Shown piece by piece: positions 5,476-5,573 of a DNA stretch of 5,573 bases. This stretch comes from Bacteroidota bacterium. Lineage in GTDB: Bacteria; Bacteroidota; Bacteroidia; Chitinophagales; Chitinophagaceae. Below the pieces are notes generated by a model, which was not told where the DNA came from, made no database searches, and saw nothing but the letters and a program-made list of their open reading frames with translations. The position numbers and the translations under genes are program-made. The first letter of the stretch is position 1; the number at the start of each line of letters is the position of its first letter. The DNA lies in the NCBI GenBank assembly GCA_028875955.1, contig JAGWTX010000183.1:1-5573 (forward strand), written 5' to 3'.

Positions 5476-5573
5476 CAGTGTTCTCTTCACTTCCTCCTCT
5501 TCAAACGCTTCCACGATATCACCCACTTTTATGTCGTTGTAATTTTTGATGGTCAGGCCGCATTCCATATTCG
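5473..5573 (-). CDS. infB: Translation initiation factor IF-2, C-terminal end (partial)
   Basis: The minus-strand frame entering from the window's right edge reads NMECGLTIKNYNDIKVGDIV, then EAFEEEEVKRTL and a TAG stop. This is the highly conserved last stretch of bacterial IF-2, the end of domain IV (C2 subdomain) that binds the fMet end of initiator tRNA. Only 32 codons are inside the window. IF-2 is the GTPase that joins the ribosomal subunits at initiation. The stop codon is directly followed by a second TAG and by heptamer repeats. The identification is confident despite the short length because the ECGL and KVGDI(V/I)EAFE motifs are diagnostic. Confidence 0.93.
   Translation of the reverse strand, partial: NMECGLTIKNYNDIKVGDIVEAFEEEEVKRTL

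Overview
The window looks like a chromosomal segment from a member of the Bacteroidota, plausibly Chitinophagaceae-like. This is an inference from three things. At least one promoter has the Bacteroidetes form (TTTG, then 20 nt, then TAnnTTTG). Several genes lack a Shine-Dalgarno sequence. An intergenic heptamer array of the TTTGTGG type is present. All genes I can support lie on the minus strand, so transcription runs from high to low coordinates.

Right end (about 5573 down to 3700): the last 32 codons of infB (translation initiation factor IF-2) end at 5473. A gene-free gap of about 300 bp follows, filled largely by facing heptamer repeat arrays and an inner inverted repeat. Next is a SurA-type periplasmic peptidyl-prolyl isomerase/chaperone with a signal peptide and two parvulin domains. 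It ends in a strong intrinsic terminator (10-bp perfect stem plus U8).

Left part (3671 down to 100): a six-gene block consists of a MarR-family regulator, two pirins of different subfamilies, a YceI-like protein, a DoxX-like membrane protein and an OsmC-like protein. A perfect 16-bp palindrome overlaps the marR promoter. A second palindrome sharing a 12-bp core lies just upstream of the first pirin gene. The simplest reading is an autoregulated MarR repressor controlling a stress or detoxification cassette. The two pirins are translationally coupled, yceI, doxX and osmC follow on the same strand, and no intrinsic terminator is visible between them. OsmC, DoxX, YceI and pirin families are all linked to oxidative, electrophile or quinone stress and envelope homeostasis. 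The actual inducer and substrates cannot be read from the sequence.

The first 99 bases hold no terminator and possibly the first codons of another minus-strand gene. The most unusual items are the pair of matched operators, the near-leaderless GTG start of marR, and the composite inverted heptamer-repeat element that begins at the infB stop codon.
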